Both the position numbers and the translations under genes were made by a program. From Nakaseomyces glabratus (Eukaryota; Ascomycota; Saccharomycetes; Saccharomycetales; Saccharomycetaceae), in the NCBI RefSeq assembly GCF_010111755.1, contig NC_088958.1, forward strand, positions 124,001 to 188,000: a DNA stretch of 64,000 nucleotides, read 5' to 3'. A model generated the notes under the pieces. It ran no database searches, was not told the origin of the DNA, and saw only the letters and a program-made list of their open reading frames with translations. Numbering within the stretch: the first letter of the stretch is position 1; each line of letters opens with the position of its first letter. Shown here one piece after another: positions 29,035 through 37,927 of the stretch.

Positions 29035-29649
29035 TGCCTCTAACTTGTATAGATCAATTTAGTTTGTATTATCTGGTGATTTCTTTATTATAAAAGATAT
29101 CAAAAGAATTTCTCGATCTTAAGAGAATAACCGTCAACTAAACCGCTTTTTGCACACAAAAAATAAAATGAAAAGGCACGACCTATAGTTCTGGTCCTTG
29201 AAATCGTTATGTATATCACCTAGTGGCTATTATGCACTGGTAACTGACTCTATAACTTCAAAACTAGTTCTGCAACTGTGAGTTTAAGTACTTTGACAGT
29301 TATTTTGTCAAAATAGCCGGCAATCGCGAGTTCCAACGGTCGAAATAGACACTACGTACATTGTGATATCGACTTTTCATGTGTATAAAGCCAGCAACTT
29401 GACAATATTCTGATTCAAAATAGCAAATGTTTGTTCAGTACGTACGTATTTTTTTTTAAGAGATCTAGTTTAATACATCAATATATACTGTATCTCATTT
29501 TTTGAGGTGTGTGTTTGCAATTCTTTCACCATAGTCAAAGAAATCTGGTCATCCAGTAATATTGATTGAAAACCTACTTGTATTTACCATAAGGCTGTTT
29601 ATTTAGTTTTACAGCCAAGAGTGTCCTGCCGCGTTGGATTGTGTGAAAT
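29035..29649. other. Intergenic: RSC3 promoter and CPR5 3' region
   Basis: AT-rich spacer with a small GC-rich patch at 29315-29342 that includes TCGCGA, and GTACGTACGTA near 29439. No gene or RNA recognised. Confidence 0.45.
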
Positions 29650-30267
29650 CTACAATTCATCATCTGGGACATCTCTTGGCTTATTACCTAAAGGGGCAGT
29701 TTCCAATTCACCGCTGTCGGCGATAACAACATCCTTCAAAGGTCTGTTTTGAGCGTTAGTCTTGACGTTCTCAATGTAAGTAACAACGTCCATACCTTCT
29801 AGCACTTCACCGAAGACAACGTGTCTGCCGTCCAACCATGGTGTGGCAACAGTGGTGATGAAGAATTGGGACCCGTTGGTGTCCTTACCTCTGTTGGCCA
29901 TGGATAACAGACCAGGTCTGTCGTGCTTCAAGTCAAAGTTCTCGTCTGGGAAAGTGGAACCATAGATAGACTTGCCACCGATACCAGTACCGTGGGTGAA
30001 GTCACCACCTTGAATCATGAATTGAGGGATAACTCTGTGGAAGATAGAGCCCAGGTAGCCCATGTTGCTGTCGTCACTGATAGACAACTCATAGAAGTTC
30101 TCAACAGTCTTTGGCACAATTTTACCGTACAGACCAATGACAATACGGCCCTTGGAGACACCGTCATGCTCGATGTCGAAGTAGACCTTGTGAGTCACTT
30201 CAGGCTTCACAGCGGCGCTCACAATTCCAAACAAAAGACACAGAGTCCAAATAATATTTAACTTCAT
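29650..30267 (-). CDS. CPR5: ER-lumenal cyclophilin (peptidyl-prolyl isomerase)
   Basis: Secretory-pathway cyclophilin B-type foldase. The product is 205 residues; an N-terminal signal peptide ([20 protein letters not shown]) precedes a full cyclophilin domain: [40 protein letters not shown] and [19 protein letters not shown] carry the catalytic arginine and binding-pocket residues. It ends in DDEL, an ER-retrieval signal that differs from the HDEL of S. cerevisiae Cpr5 and matches the DDEL known from Kluyveromyces lactis. Codon use is biased to highly expressed genes. A heat-shock-like element (TTCAGGAA) and a stress element lie upstream. It closes the block collinear with YDR292-304. Confidence 0.96.
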   Translation of the reverse strand: MKLNIIWTLCLLFGIVSAAVKPEVTHKVYFDIEHDGVSKGRIVIGLYGKIVPKTVENFYELSISDDSNMGYLGSIFHRVIPQFMIQGGDFTHGTGIGGKSIYGSTFPDENFDLKHDRPGLLSMANRGKDTNGSQFFITTVATPWLDGRHVVFGEVLEGMDVVTYIENVKTNAQNRPLKDVVIADSGELETAPLGNKPRDVPDDEL

Positions 30268-30600
30268 CGTTGCTTTGGTTTGTTTATCGAAGTTAAGCCT
30301 TGATTGAGCAACATAATGTAGACCAACACCTAGTACTCTTATTAATCCTTCAACAAGAAACTTTCCCCTTCAATGGCCGAGGACTCGTTAACGGTGAATT
30401 TTGCAACTTTCTTCAGGAACGATGACCGATGCAATGCTCGATGGTCAACGCTCAAAACCATATAATAGGCCCATTGCAACACGACTAGTTAGTATAGAGG
30501 TGTGATACTGGGCCATTGAGTACTTTTTGTAGTATTAGTGGGAATCCTTTTAGTAGGGAGACGGCCATTTACAGTACAAAGGCAGAGAGGTTCTCACAAT
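30268..30600. promoter_or_regulatory. Divergent promoter CPR5/CAB1 with stress-type elements
   Basis: Holds CCCCT (30365-30369; on the CPR5 strand AGGGG), the STRE core for Msn2/4, and TTCAGGAA (30412-30419), a two-unit heat-shock element preceded by a further TTC. Both are within 155 bp of the CPR5 start, suitable for an ER chaperone. It is also the junction of two synteny blocks (YDR304 next to YDR531). Confidence 0.45.
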
Positions 30601-31716
30601 ATGACGCTGATGCGGTTCAAGGACTGTGACTACAGTCGTAGGCTGTTTACCATTGCTATAGACATAGGTGGCTCATTGATCAAAGTGGTTTACTCGCCGC
30701 TGGATAGCCAGGTGATTCATTTCGCTACTGTGGAGACGGCTAAAGTGAGTAAGTTGCTCGAGCTGCTTGACGATGTGATACAGGAACACAACAGCGGTGA
30801 CTTTAGCAGTACCCAGATAGTGGCGACTGGTGGTGGTGCTTTCAAGTACAATGACCTAATTATAGAGACATTCCCAGGTATACATAGCTACACAAAGTTT
30901 GAAGAAATGCAAGGCCTTGCCAAGGGTCTGGATTTCTTTATACACCAGGTGCCTGACGAGGTTTTCACATACAGTGACCACGAAGGTGAGAAGATAGTTG
31001 AGACCATTGCCTCTTCTCCCACAGCGAAACCAACCATATACCCATACATGCTTGTCAACATCGGCTCAGGTGTCTCGATGCTAAAGGTCGATGCACCTAA
31101 CGTCTTTACGCGGGTTGGTGGCTCTTCTTTAGGTGGTGGTACGCTTTGGGGGTTGTTGTCTCTAATCACAGGCGCTCAAAGTTATGATGAGATGTTGAAC
31201 TGGGCACAGGAAGGTGATAATACTACTGTAGATATGTTAGTGGGTGATATATATGGAACAGATTACAATAAGATTGGTCTGAAGTCTACGCATATTGCTA
31301 GTTCATTTGGGAAAGTTTTCCAAGATCGCGATCATCCTATGATCAATGGCAATTCGAAACATCGGATCAGACAAGAAGAAATTGATCATCTAGAGGATCA
31401 CGCAAAGGATAACCACACCTGTAACGAGTGCATAAATCATAGGAATAAGAAGTTTAAGAATGAGGATATTTGCAAAAGTTTACTTTATGCTGTATCAAAT
31501 AACATAGGCCAAATTTCCTACTTACAGGCCAAAATTCACAATGTTCAAAATATTTATTTTGGGGGTTCATACATAAGAGGGCATTTGACTACTATGAATA
31601 CTCTAAGTTACGCCATTAATTTCTGGTCACAAGGATCAAAACAAGCATTTTTTTTAAAGCATGAGGGATTTCTGGGAGCTATGGGTGCCTTTTTAGACGC
31701 ATGTGAAGGTAAATAA
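30601..31716 (+). CDS. CAB1: Pantothenate kinase
   Basis: Phosphorylates pantothenate, the first committed step of coenzyme A synthesis. I start at the ATG at 30601 (MTLMRFKDCDYSRRL); the frame is open 21 codons further but only from a GTG. The product is 371 residues (367 in S. cerevisiae). It has the ASKHA-fold nucleotide motif AIDIGGSLIKVVYSP near 19-33, IVATGGGAFKYNDL near 80, and the highly conserved GGSSLGGGTLWGLLSLITG, DMLVGDIYGTDYNKIGL and IYFGGSYIRGHLTTMNTLSYAINFWSQG. A His/Asp-rich variable loop lies near 245-275. It lies next to KRE28, as in YDR531W-YDR532C. Confidence 0.97.
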   Translation: MTLMRFKDCDYSRRLFTIAIDIGGSLIKVVYSPLDSQVIHFATVETAKVSKLLELLDDVIQEHNSGDFSSTQIVATGGGAFKYNDLIIETFPGIHSYTKFEEMQGLAKGLDFFIHQVPDEVFTYSDHEGEKIVETIASSPTAKPTIYPYMLVNIGSGVSMLKVDAPNVFTRVGGSSLGGGTLWGLLSLITGAQSYDEMLNWAQEGDNTTVDMLVGDIYGTDYNKIGLKSTHIASSFGKVFQDRDHPMINGNSKHRIRQEEIDHLEDHAKDNHTCNECINHRNKKFKNEDICKSLLYAVSNNIGQISYLQAKIHNVQNIYFGGSYIRGHLTTMNTLSYAINFWSQGSKQAFFLKHEGFLGAMGAFLDACEGK

Positions 31717-31995
31717 TATTGGTAACAATGGAATGCATCCAAATATACCCAACTCTTAAATCATGAGACCTTCAACTGTATTATATTCATGTTATCCAAT
31801 TTATTCTTGCATTATCAGTTATTCTACCTTTGATTACACTCCTTTTATGTTTTTATTCAATTCTATGGTAAAAAATACAGCTAAAAAACTGCAAATATGC
31901 ATCTGTCGATAATATCTTTAACAAAGACAGTATATTCTTTGCATTAATGTTACACCAAGCATTTACTACAATATGTAATCTATATCTCTATTGCT

Positions 31996-33075
31996 CTAAT
32001 TGTCATTATTTATCACTCTGTTTATTATATTTTTTAATGCCTGCAAAATGTTTGAATGTCCCTTACATTCCTGTAGTACTTGCTTTCTTAGTTCTCTCAT
32101 CGGTATTATTCTCGAATCCTGCTCAGTAAATAAATCAATATCGTGTATTGTTGACTTGCCGTCATGCGTTTGATGTTTATCCAGTTGAATAATTATCGTA
32201 TATCTATTGGCAACTCTTAATTGAAGTTTTCTACTATATGGATATAGTACAATCTCTGAGATATCTTCATGGATTGAAGCAATAATTCTCCTTTTCCACA
32301 TATCTATGAGGTCATTTAATTGCACCGTATTGACAATGCTTTCTTCAGCTAATTGTGTTGAGTTGATGGCTTTATTATCTACCTTTTCCAACTCATCAAT
32401 CTGTTTCTGTAGATTATCATTGAGAACAGCTAACTCTTCCAAAGTTTTCCATTCTTCGTAGCATTCTTCCATGGCATTTAGTTCCGTGTCTTTCCTATTG
32501 CTATTATCCTCATTCTTGGTGATCCTTTGATCATCTTGCAACCTTTGCCACTCATCAAGAAGTTCCCAGCATTTATCGAGTTCGTTAGTGGTCTCAAGAT
32601 ACAGCATATTAACCTGATCTTGCTTCTCCGTTATTTCGTGCGCAACTTGCAAGATTTCACCTGTTATTTGATCAATTTCTTGGTTCTTAACGGTCATTAC
32701 ATCATCTCTAAGATGACTTACCTCATCTTGCAAACTCTGATACTTGGGATCAGTATCAGAAAATACAGGAACCTGCTCTGCATCACTGTTTATAGTATAT
32801 TTTAGGAAAAGATCCAATGATTCCTCTCTCCAGTACAGTTTCCTCAAAAGATCCATCAGAGAGTCCAGCTCTCTTGATTTCACTTCCAATTGCTTTATGT
32901 CTATCAAGCTATCAGCATCACCACTTAGTTTTAGATAATCACTTGTTTCAATAAGCTTCCTAATGGACTGATCAATCTCCCGTAGTGTACCTTGCAGCCG
33001 TTTATCTTGTTCGGTAAGCACCAAATCGCTGGACCTCGTTATTTCTTCCTGTAACTCATGCAATTGTGCCTCCAT
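31996..33075 (-). CDS. KRE28: Kre28, Spc105-associated kinetochore protein
   Basis: Partner of Spc105 (Knl1) in the outer kinetochore, the fungal counterpart of Zwint. I use the ATG complementary to 33073-33075 (MEAQLHELQEE); four upstream codons begin with GTG. The product is 359 residues (385 in S. cerevisiae), nearly all helical with long Glu/Lys/Leu heptads (about 1-60, 110-180, 200-260), then a basic, RWD-like C-terminal part (RKLQLRVANRYTIIIQLDKHQ). Sequence motifs are weak, as is normal for this family; the call leans on convergence with CAB1, as at YDR532C. Its promoter side borders a rearrangement breakpoint. Confidence 0.88.
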   Translation of the reverse strand: MEAQLHELQEEITRSSDLVLTEQDKRLQGTLREIDQSIRKLIETSDYLKLSGDADSLIDIKQLEVKSRELDSLMDLLRKLYWREESLDLFLKYTINSDAEQVPVFSDTDPKYQSLQDEVSHLRDDVMTVKNQEIDQITGEILQVAHEITEKQDQVNMLYLETTNELDKCWELLDEWQRLQDDQRITKNEDNSNRKDTELNAMEECYEEWKTLEELAVLNDNLQKQIDELEKVDNKAINSTQLAEESIVNTVQLNDLIDMWKRRIIASIHEDISEIVLYPYSRKLQLRVANRYTIIIQLDKHQTHDGKSTIHDIDLFTEQDSRIIPMRELRKQVLQECKGHSNILQALKNIINRVINNDN

Positions 33076-33753
33076 TTTCAGTCTCACAGAAATGCAACAC
33101 CAACACTAGTGCGTATAGTCTGTATAAGTGACTACGAACATGTATAAACTAAATATTGCGATGGCCTGGGCCTTCAAATGGCTTTATTATCCTCGATGCC
33201 CTAACAATCGCTGCTAACGTGTTTGTTCTCGAGAAAGCTTCACAATTTTTTTTTGGCAAAATAAGCTCATCACAAGTCTTCAACACATATTTTAGAAGCC
33301 AACAAGTCATACAGATGCTACTTTGGAAGCCAAACAACAAGAACCAGTAAAGCCTTTATTGCCTGTTTTAGGTATTACGGTTTTGACAGCGTGAGAGTAC
33401 TCGCTCTGGCAGAATTTACTGCAATGGAAACCGTATAATACCCATAACAGCTGTTTGGTGGTTCTACTGAACTTTGAACTTAGGAATTTGCACAACTTAA
33501 GTTTGTCAGATGAGTCCTTGTTTGTGGACGATATATACATCTGATGAATGTGTCAATATGCATAGATTGATCCTTTGAACCCATTCCTACTAAAATTTGC
33601 TGTATTTGATTGATGTGTTGCTCTTTGGTGTCAATTCATTGAACATGGGACCTTGTATGGATTTCACAGTTCTTGTGTAATCCTACATTTGTCCTGTGTA
33701 TTATGTGATTAGATACTATCGAGTGGAGGATATGAATATAGTACTTGATTTCC
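33076..33753. other. Intergenic at a synteny breakpoint, KRE28 upstream
   Basis: Nearly 0.7 kb. A 64-codon frame at 33156 starts with TTG after a close upstream stop and is not supported. There is a T-run at 33246-33254. In S. cerevisiae the genes next to RBA50 and CAB1 (HLR1, QCR7, APA2) would be expected near here; I see no recognisable remains of them. Confidence 0.45.
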
Positions 33754-34155
33754 ATGTTGTGGATCATATATTTGCTTTCTATTGCACGTTTAGCGTTTTG
33801 GTTGTGTTCTACAACAAATGCCTGTGTGATAGTACGTGATAGATCTACTTATTTTGGAATTCGTGTGGGTGTTATATTTACTCCATTTGCAGCCGGTTAT
33901 GTTGATCAAGTACTTGCGATTTTAGTAAATTTATCAATGTCATTGGCAATAAATTTGCACCTAACCTTATATTTTATTATATGTTTACGGCCTTTTTTAT
34001 TATGCTTCAGTGCCACTCGACATTTCATTCCAATTTTATTATATCTAGTTTCAGTTTCTGAAACCAGTATGCTATGGGTTTACATTATATGCTTATCAAA
34101 CTATATTTCAGTCCTACTTATTCTTGTATTTGTTCCCTCCACCCTGTTTCCATAA
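33754..34155 (+). CDS. Candidate orphan hydrophobic membrane protein
   Basis: I do not recognise this frame. From the ATG at 33754 it encodes 133 residues, starting MLWIIYLLSIARLAFWL, with four to five predicted membrane-spanning stretches (near 1-17, 37-60, 65-85, 93-105 and 110-130) and few charged residues. The last ~42 bp overlap the 3' end of RBA50 on the opposite strand. It sits exactly where the CAB1-KRE28 pair has been inverted relative to S. cerevisiae. AT-rich DNA often yields hydrophobic open frames by chance, so it may be spurious; length and clean ATG argue mildly for a young or lineage-specific gene. Confidence 0.25.
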   Translation: MLWIIYLLSIARLAFWLCSTTNACVIVRDRSTYFGIRVGVIFTPFAAGYVDQVLAILVNLSMSLAINLHLTLYFIICLRPFLLCFSATRHFIPILLYLVSVSETSMLWVYIICLSNYISVLLILVFVPSTLFP

Positions 34156-35397
34156 CCATAACGCTTCGATAGCGTAATTGCGAATCGATAGACTCTTAGT
34201 ATATTTTTCATCAGAGCCCAGTTCCAATAGTTCAATAACCTTGGTATCCTTTACCAGATCCCAAAACATCATGTAGATATGTTTTGTGGCATCTTCAGCT
34301 TCAGATTCATCGTTAACTTCAACTGTGAGTTGAGAATTGTATTCTTGCTTCCCTAGTTTGTATAGAATTCTCCCCAGTGTACGTATAGCAATTGCCCTCT
34401 GAGAAGCAAATTGAGAACGAGCCAAATGTGCTAGTTCAATAATTGTATAGCCCGCCAGATGCTGGTCCTCAGAGTGATGATGCAGTCCTGAGTTGGTGTT
34501 GTCTATAGGTCTATTGGGCGGTACCAAGTTGCCTTTGAAGTCAAATCTACACTGAGTAACATCTTCTATGGTTGAAATACCCTTATCTTCCGGGAGCTTT
34601 TCCATCCATTTCAACTTGTCTACTTCTTTTGGTAAATTTGGGAAAAATTTCTTGTGTAGTTTCTCATTAAACTCAGGGTCATTGATATCTAGTGGATCAT
34701 CGTCATCATTTTCATCTACCTTTGGCGCTACAAAATGAACATCCTTTAGCAGATCCTCATTGGCCATGTGGTCAATCGTTTGAGCCACTTGAAACTCCAA
34801 TGGGGCAACGTCGTCATCATCGAGCGGCGGTGCTATGTCTTGATCTTCAGATTCTTGCTTGTCAGATTCATCGTCCTTAGGAAGTGAAGCACTGGTTTCC
34901 TTTGGGAGCTCGGTAGCATTGAGATCTAGAGCTCTATTTACCATATCTTCATCCAACGGTGGTAAATCATCCACATTTGCCACAGCCTCATTTTTACCAC
35001 CAACCCAAGTTCCAGAAGCACCTTCAATCTCTGCAAAGATCTTATCAGACTTCTGAACATTTTTCAATAGCTTCTGGATAAGCTTGGGGTCCAGAGATTC
35101 CAACAATTCCTGCCTTTCCCTTGCTATTTCTTCGGGACTCATCTTGCGCATAGTCTCCAAGTTCTCCCTATGTATCCTCTGAGCGGCAGATTCTTCCACA
35201 GCTCTCATTGACTCCCTGCTCGAGCTCAATTCATTGACTTTTCCAGTCTGACTAGCCTGTTGCTTCCTCTTTAACCTTGCCTTCCAGGATGACACTTTCT
35301 CCGGCTTATAAAGCTTAGGAAATCCACCATCTGGTAACTCCCCGACTTCGCTGACTTCGTCAACATCCTTCTCTACAATATCACCCAGCAAATCCAT
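34114..35397 (-). CDS. RBA50: Rba50, RPAP1-like RNA polymerase II assembly factor
   Basis: Yeast counterpart of RPAP1, needed for assembly and nuclear delivery of RNA polymerase II. The product is 427 residues (about 439 in S. cerevisiae). It begins MDLLGDIVEKDVDEV, has the RPAP1 N-terminal motif around residues 80-110 (IHRENLETMRKMSPEEIARERQELLESLDP), an acidic middle, and the RPAP1 C-terminal motif near 278-290 (QCRFDFKGNLVPP) followed by LHHHSEDQHLAGYTIIELAHLARS. The upstream region, shared with SNA2's 3' side, carries PAC and RRPE elements, suggesting co-control with ribosome/RNA-polymerase biosynthesis. Orientation relative to KRE28 differs from S. cerevisiae. Confidence 0.95.
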   Translation of the reverse strand: MDLLGDIVEKDVDEVSEVGELPDGGFPKLYKPEKVSSWKARLKRKQQASQTGKVNELSSSRESMRAVEESAAQRIHRENLETMRKMSPEEIARERQELLESLDPKLIQKLLKNVQKSDKIFAEIEGASGTWVGGKNEAVANVDDLPPLDEDMVNRALDLNATELPKETSASLPKDDESDKQESEDQDIAPPLDDDDVAPLEFQVAQTIDHMANEDLLKDVHFVAPKVDENDDDDPLDINDPEFNEKLHKKFFPNLPKEVDKLKWMEKLPEDKGISTIEDVTQCRFDFKGNLVPPNRPIDNTNSGLHHHSEDQHLAGYTIIELAHLARSQFASQRAIAIRTLGRILYKLGKQEYNSQLTVEVNDESEAEDATKHIYMMFWDLVKDTKVIELLELGSDEKYTKSLSIRNYAIEALWLWKQGGGNKYKNK

Positions 35398-35473
35398 CTC
35401 TTGCTTGCACTCTACAATAGGGAAAGTGCTTCAGATTTCTACAAAAGCTTCTGTTATGGCCTTATGTATTTAT

Positions 35474-35510
35474 GCGATGAGCTGAAATCTTTTCAGCTAT
35501 AATTTTTTTT
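35474..35510. promoter_or_regulatory. PAC and RRPE elements upstream of RBA50
   Basis: GCGATGAGCT (35474-35483) lies 77 bp upstream of the RBA50 ATG, with TAATTTTTTTT after it (about 35499-35510). Between them is a perfect 8-bp inverted repeat, AGCTGAAA/TTTCAGCT (35480-35498, 3-nt loop). Confidence 0.65.
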
Positions 35511-35603
35511 CCAGCCTAAAGGAATAGAAGTCAAATAATTATATTATGGGAGTAATGTTGGGAGTACATAAAGTATTGAATATAAAGAACTATAGTGTAG
35601 CGA

Positions 35604-35828
35604 CTAAACTGAACCGTATTGAGAGGAGCCCTGCAGTCTGCTGTGCTGTTGCTCATATGGATAGCAGGATATCACGTAGAGAGCGTGGATCAGGCCCGGG
35701 AAGAAGCCCAGGATGAACAACACTAGGTTGATGAGCATGTCCTTCGAGCAGAACCCACGTCTCAGACCAACGGCCACTGGTGGCAGAAACACTGCCACGA
35801 ATACTAGAAACCAATCTCTTGCGTGCAT
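35604..35828 (-). CDS. SNA2: Small PMP3-family membrane protein Sna2
   Basis: Short two-helix membrane protein of the Pmp3/UPF0057 family; Sna2 in yeast travels to vacuole and lipid-droplet-associated membranes, with no known activity. The product is 74 residues (79 in S. cerevisiae). It begins MHARDWFLVFVAVFLPPVAVGL, then RRGFCSKDMLINLVLFILGFFPGLIHALYVI, and ends in a polar tail with a tyrosine-based motif (YEQQ, YGSV) that may serve sorting. The position between RBA50 and AGE1 matches YDR525W-A. Very high similarity along the whole length. Confidence 0.97.
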   Translation of the reverse strand: MHARDWFLVFVAVFLPPVAVGLRRGFCSKDMLINLVLFILGFFPGLIHALYVISCYPYEQQHSRLQGSSQYGSV

Positions 35829-36239
35829 TTGTACTGTACTGTTATGCTATATAGGAAGCCAAAGCTTTGCTGTTCTGTGAGGTATTGTTGCCAATACAAA
35901 TGGAACGCAAAGGAATCGTCCAGTTGTAATATATAGTTTATATAAGTTAGATATGGTACTCAAAGGGGATGTGAGGGGAGGCACAAATCCTGAATGTTAT
36001 CATTTGCGTTGTAGAGTAGCCCGTCACGACCTTACGAGGTGGTGTGTCCTTGAATCACTACGTCACATCGGAGCTCTTGGAATGCGATTCTAAAGAGGGC
36101 TTACCTTGGTGTTGGATATTAGCAATTGGAATTGCATTGCTTGCTAGAAAGGGCCCAGATTTTTCATCTTGTATACGCTAACAACTAAGCATTATAAGCA
36201 ATAATCAAAGAGCAACGCTAAATCAGCCGTATTAGTGCA
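35829..36239. other. Divergent promoter, SNA2/AGE1
   Basis: 411 bp with TATA-like TATATAGTTTATATAAG near 35929 and a more GC-rich central part. No specific regulator site recognised with confidence and no gene. Confidence 0.45.
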
Positions 36240-37289
36240 ATGGAGAGGCTGAATAGGCCCAGTGAGCTGTGGGAGCGGATCAGGGCCCTGGACGAGTCTA
36301 ATAAGAGGTGTTGTGACTGTGGTTCACGGCATAATGTTGATTGGGTGTCTATCAACCTGCTTTGTGTTGTGTGCATCCAGTGTTCTGGAGTACACAGGTC
36401 TCTGGGATCTCATATATCAAAGGTGAGGTCGTTGAACATGGATGATCTACACTCTAACCGAGAACTCAAATACCTGTTAGTGAACCACCTGATTAACAGG
36501 AACGTCAACAGCGTATATGAAGCCCGAATACCTGCCGGGATAAAGATAAGGAAGGATGCTCAGCCTGCTGACCGGGCTAGGTACATAGTTGACAAATATA
36601 TGCACAAAAAGTATGTTGAACGCACCATGCAGGCTACTTTGACCAACTCCCAGATGGCTAACGATAAGGATATAAGAGATACAGAAATAGAAGACCTAGT
36701 GAGGCATATACGAGCGAAGTCTATACTGGGACTACAAAGAAGCCTGGCGATGTCAAAACACACACTGAAAGACCTTTGTCTTCATTATGGCATTCGTTCA
36801 CCAACTTTATTTCAATTGTCCTTGGAGCAGTTCGAGGCTACCTCTTCTGGAACCCTAGTGTATTATATATCGGAATACTTGCTGCTGAATGGGCTTTTAA
36901 TAGATGATCAAAGAGCTGTTGGTAAAACTAAATTAGACGTTAGTCCTGGGGCTTTAGAATATTGGACATCCAGGCAAAATATGTATGACACATATGCCAA
37001 TGCTATGATGCAAAATAACGGGGAGACTAATGGTGGTTCCAATGGACTGGCAAGAGATAGAACAAAGAATGGACGAATGAGCAACGGGTTGCCACGTCGG
37101 GCAAACACCCAGAATGATGGAAAGAGACGACTATATTTGGATACACAATCGTCAGCTTTCGATAATAATAGGAGTTCTGGGCCATTTTCAGCTACATCAA
37201 ATAAGAAAAGATGGAGTCTCGCATCGCCGACAAGCATACTCTCTATACATAAAAGTCTCTCCAGAAGAGATTCGCATAAGAAGTCATAG
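36240..37289 (+). CDS. AGE1: Arf GTPase-activating protein Age1
   Basis: ArfGAP acting in membrane traffic from the trans-Golgi network. The product is 349 residues, clearly shorter than S. cerevisiae Age1 (482); the zinc finger begins within the first 25 residues here, so the N-terminal extension is missing. The finger cysteines are C24, C27, C45 and C48, followed by GVHRSLGSHISKVRSL with the catalytic arginine (R53). By my count the central spacing is 17 residues, one more than the usual CX16C. The C-terminal tail, KKRWSLASPTSILSIHKSL, resembles the Age1 tail. No upstream in-frame extension is evident. Conserved tandem order with SPS1. Confidence 0.95.
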   Translation: MERLNRPSELWERIRALDESNKRCCDCGSRHNVDWVSINLLCVVCIQCSGVHRSLGSHISKVRSLNMDDLHSNRELKYLLVNHLINRNVNSVYEARIPAGIKIRKDAQPADRARYIVDKYMHKKYVERTMQATLTNSQMANDKDIRDTEIEDLVRHIRAKSILGLQRSLAMSKHTLKDLCLHYGIRSPTLFQLSLEQFEATSSGTLVYYISEYLLLNGLLIDDQRAVGKTKLDVSPGALEYWTSRQNMYDTYANAMMQNNGETNGGSNGLARDRTKNGRMSNGLPRRANTQNDGKRRLYLDTQSSAFDNNRSSGPFSATSNKKRWSLASPTSILSIHKSLSRRDSHKKS

Positions 37290-37927
37290 CCATTCTATTA
37301 CCCACTTCATAATCTTTTACAAGACGCTCTCTGCGTCTTGTATGATTATTATTTGGGGAGGATTTATTGCATCATACTTTGTGTCAACTGTAATAATAAG
37401 AATTTTAGAAATGGATTCGGATGTACAGAATGCATTGTATTTCTTGTATAAAGTAATTGATAGAGGATCTATGTTCAATTAGCTTTCTGACGTAATTTTA
37501 TTTTACTTTTGTGCATGACCATTACTTTAATTAATCTCTTCTATTACTATAAGGGCTGTTTTAATCAACTTTCATACATGGAAATTAGAAAAAATTAACT
37601 CTGTGAAACCAATTGTGGTTTCGAGTATTTGTGCTCCAGAGTTTGTGGTATTCAAATATATGCTTAATTACTAGTAGTCGTTAAATTCCTGATATCTTCT
37701 CAATTCTTATTCTGTTGCAGTATTTATTTCTGACAGTGCTATTTGTTGTTATCACAAGCGTTAATAAAATCAGAATAATTCAAATACCATAACATAATTT
37801 GCTGGGAAAGTATTTGGTTAGGTTAGTCAATAACAAATTTTTGAGTTGTAAACAGTCACAAGTGGAATCAAATCACTTTTGCTTAGATTTGGCAAATAAC
37901 AATAGGGATTGCAATTAGTTAACTACA
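37290..37927. other. Intergenic upstream of SPS1 with MSE-like sites
   Basis: AT-rich. Two sites resemble the middle sporulation element (consensus gNCRCAAAW) on the minus strand: TTTTGTGCA at 37507-37515 and ATTTGTGCT at 37627-37635. Both contain the CACAAA core but deviate at the first base. A 122-codon frame from 37114 overlapping the AGE1 end is not supported. Confidence 0.4.

Noticed and set aside
33156..33350. 64-codon frame with plausible-looking residues
   Set aside because: Starts with TTG right after a stop, its only ATG is late, and I see no supported intron signals.
37114..37482. 122-codon frame overlapping the AGE1 C-terminus
   Set aside because: AGE1 continues to a family-like tail in its own frame, so this is overlap by chance.
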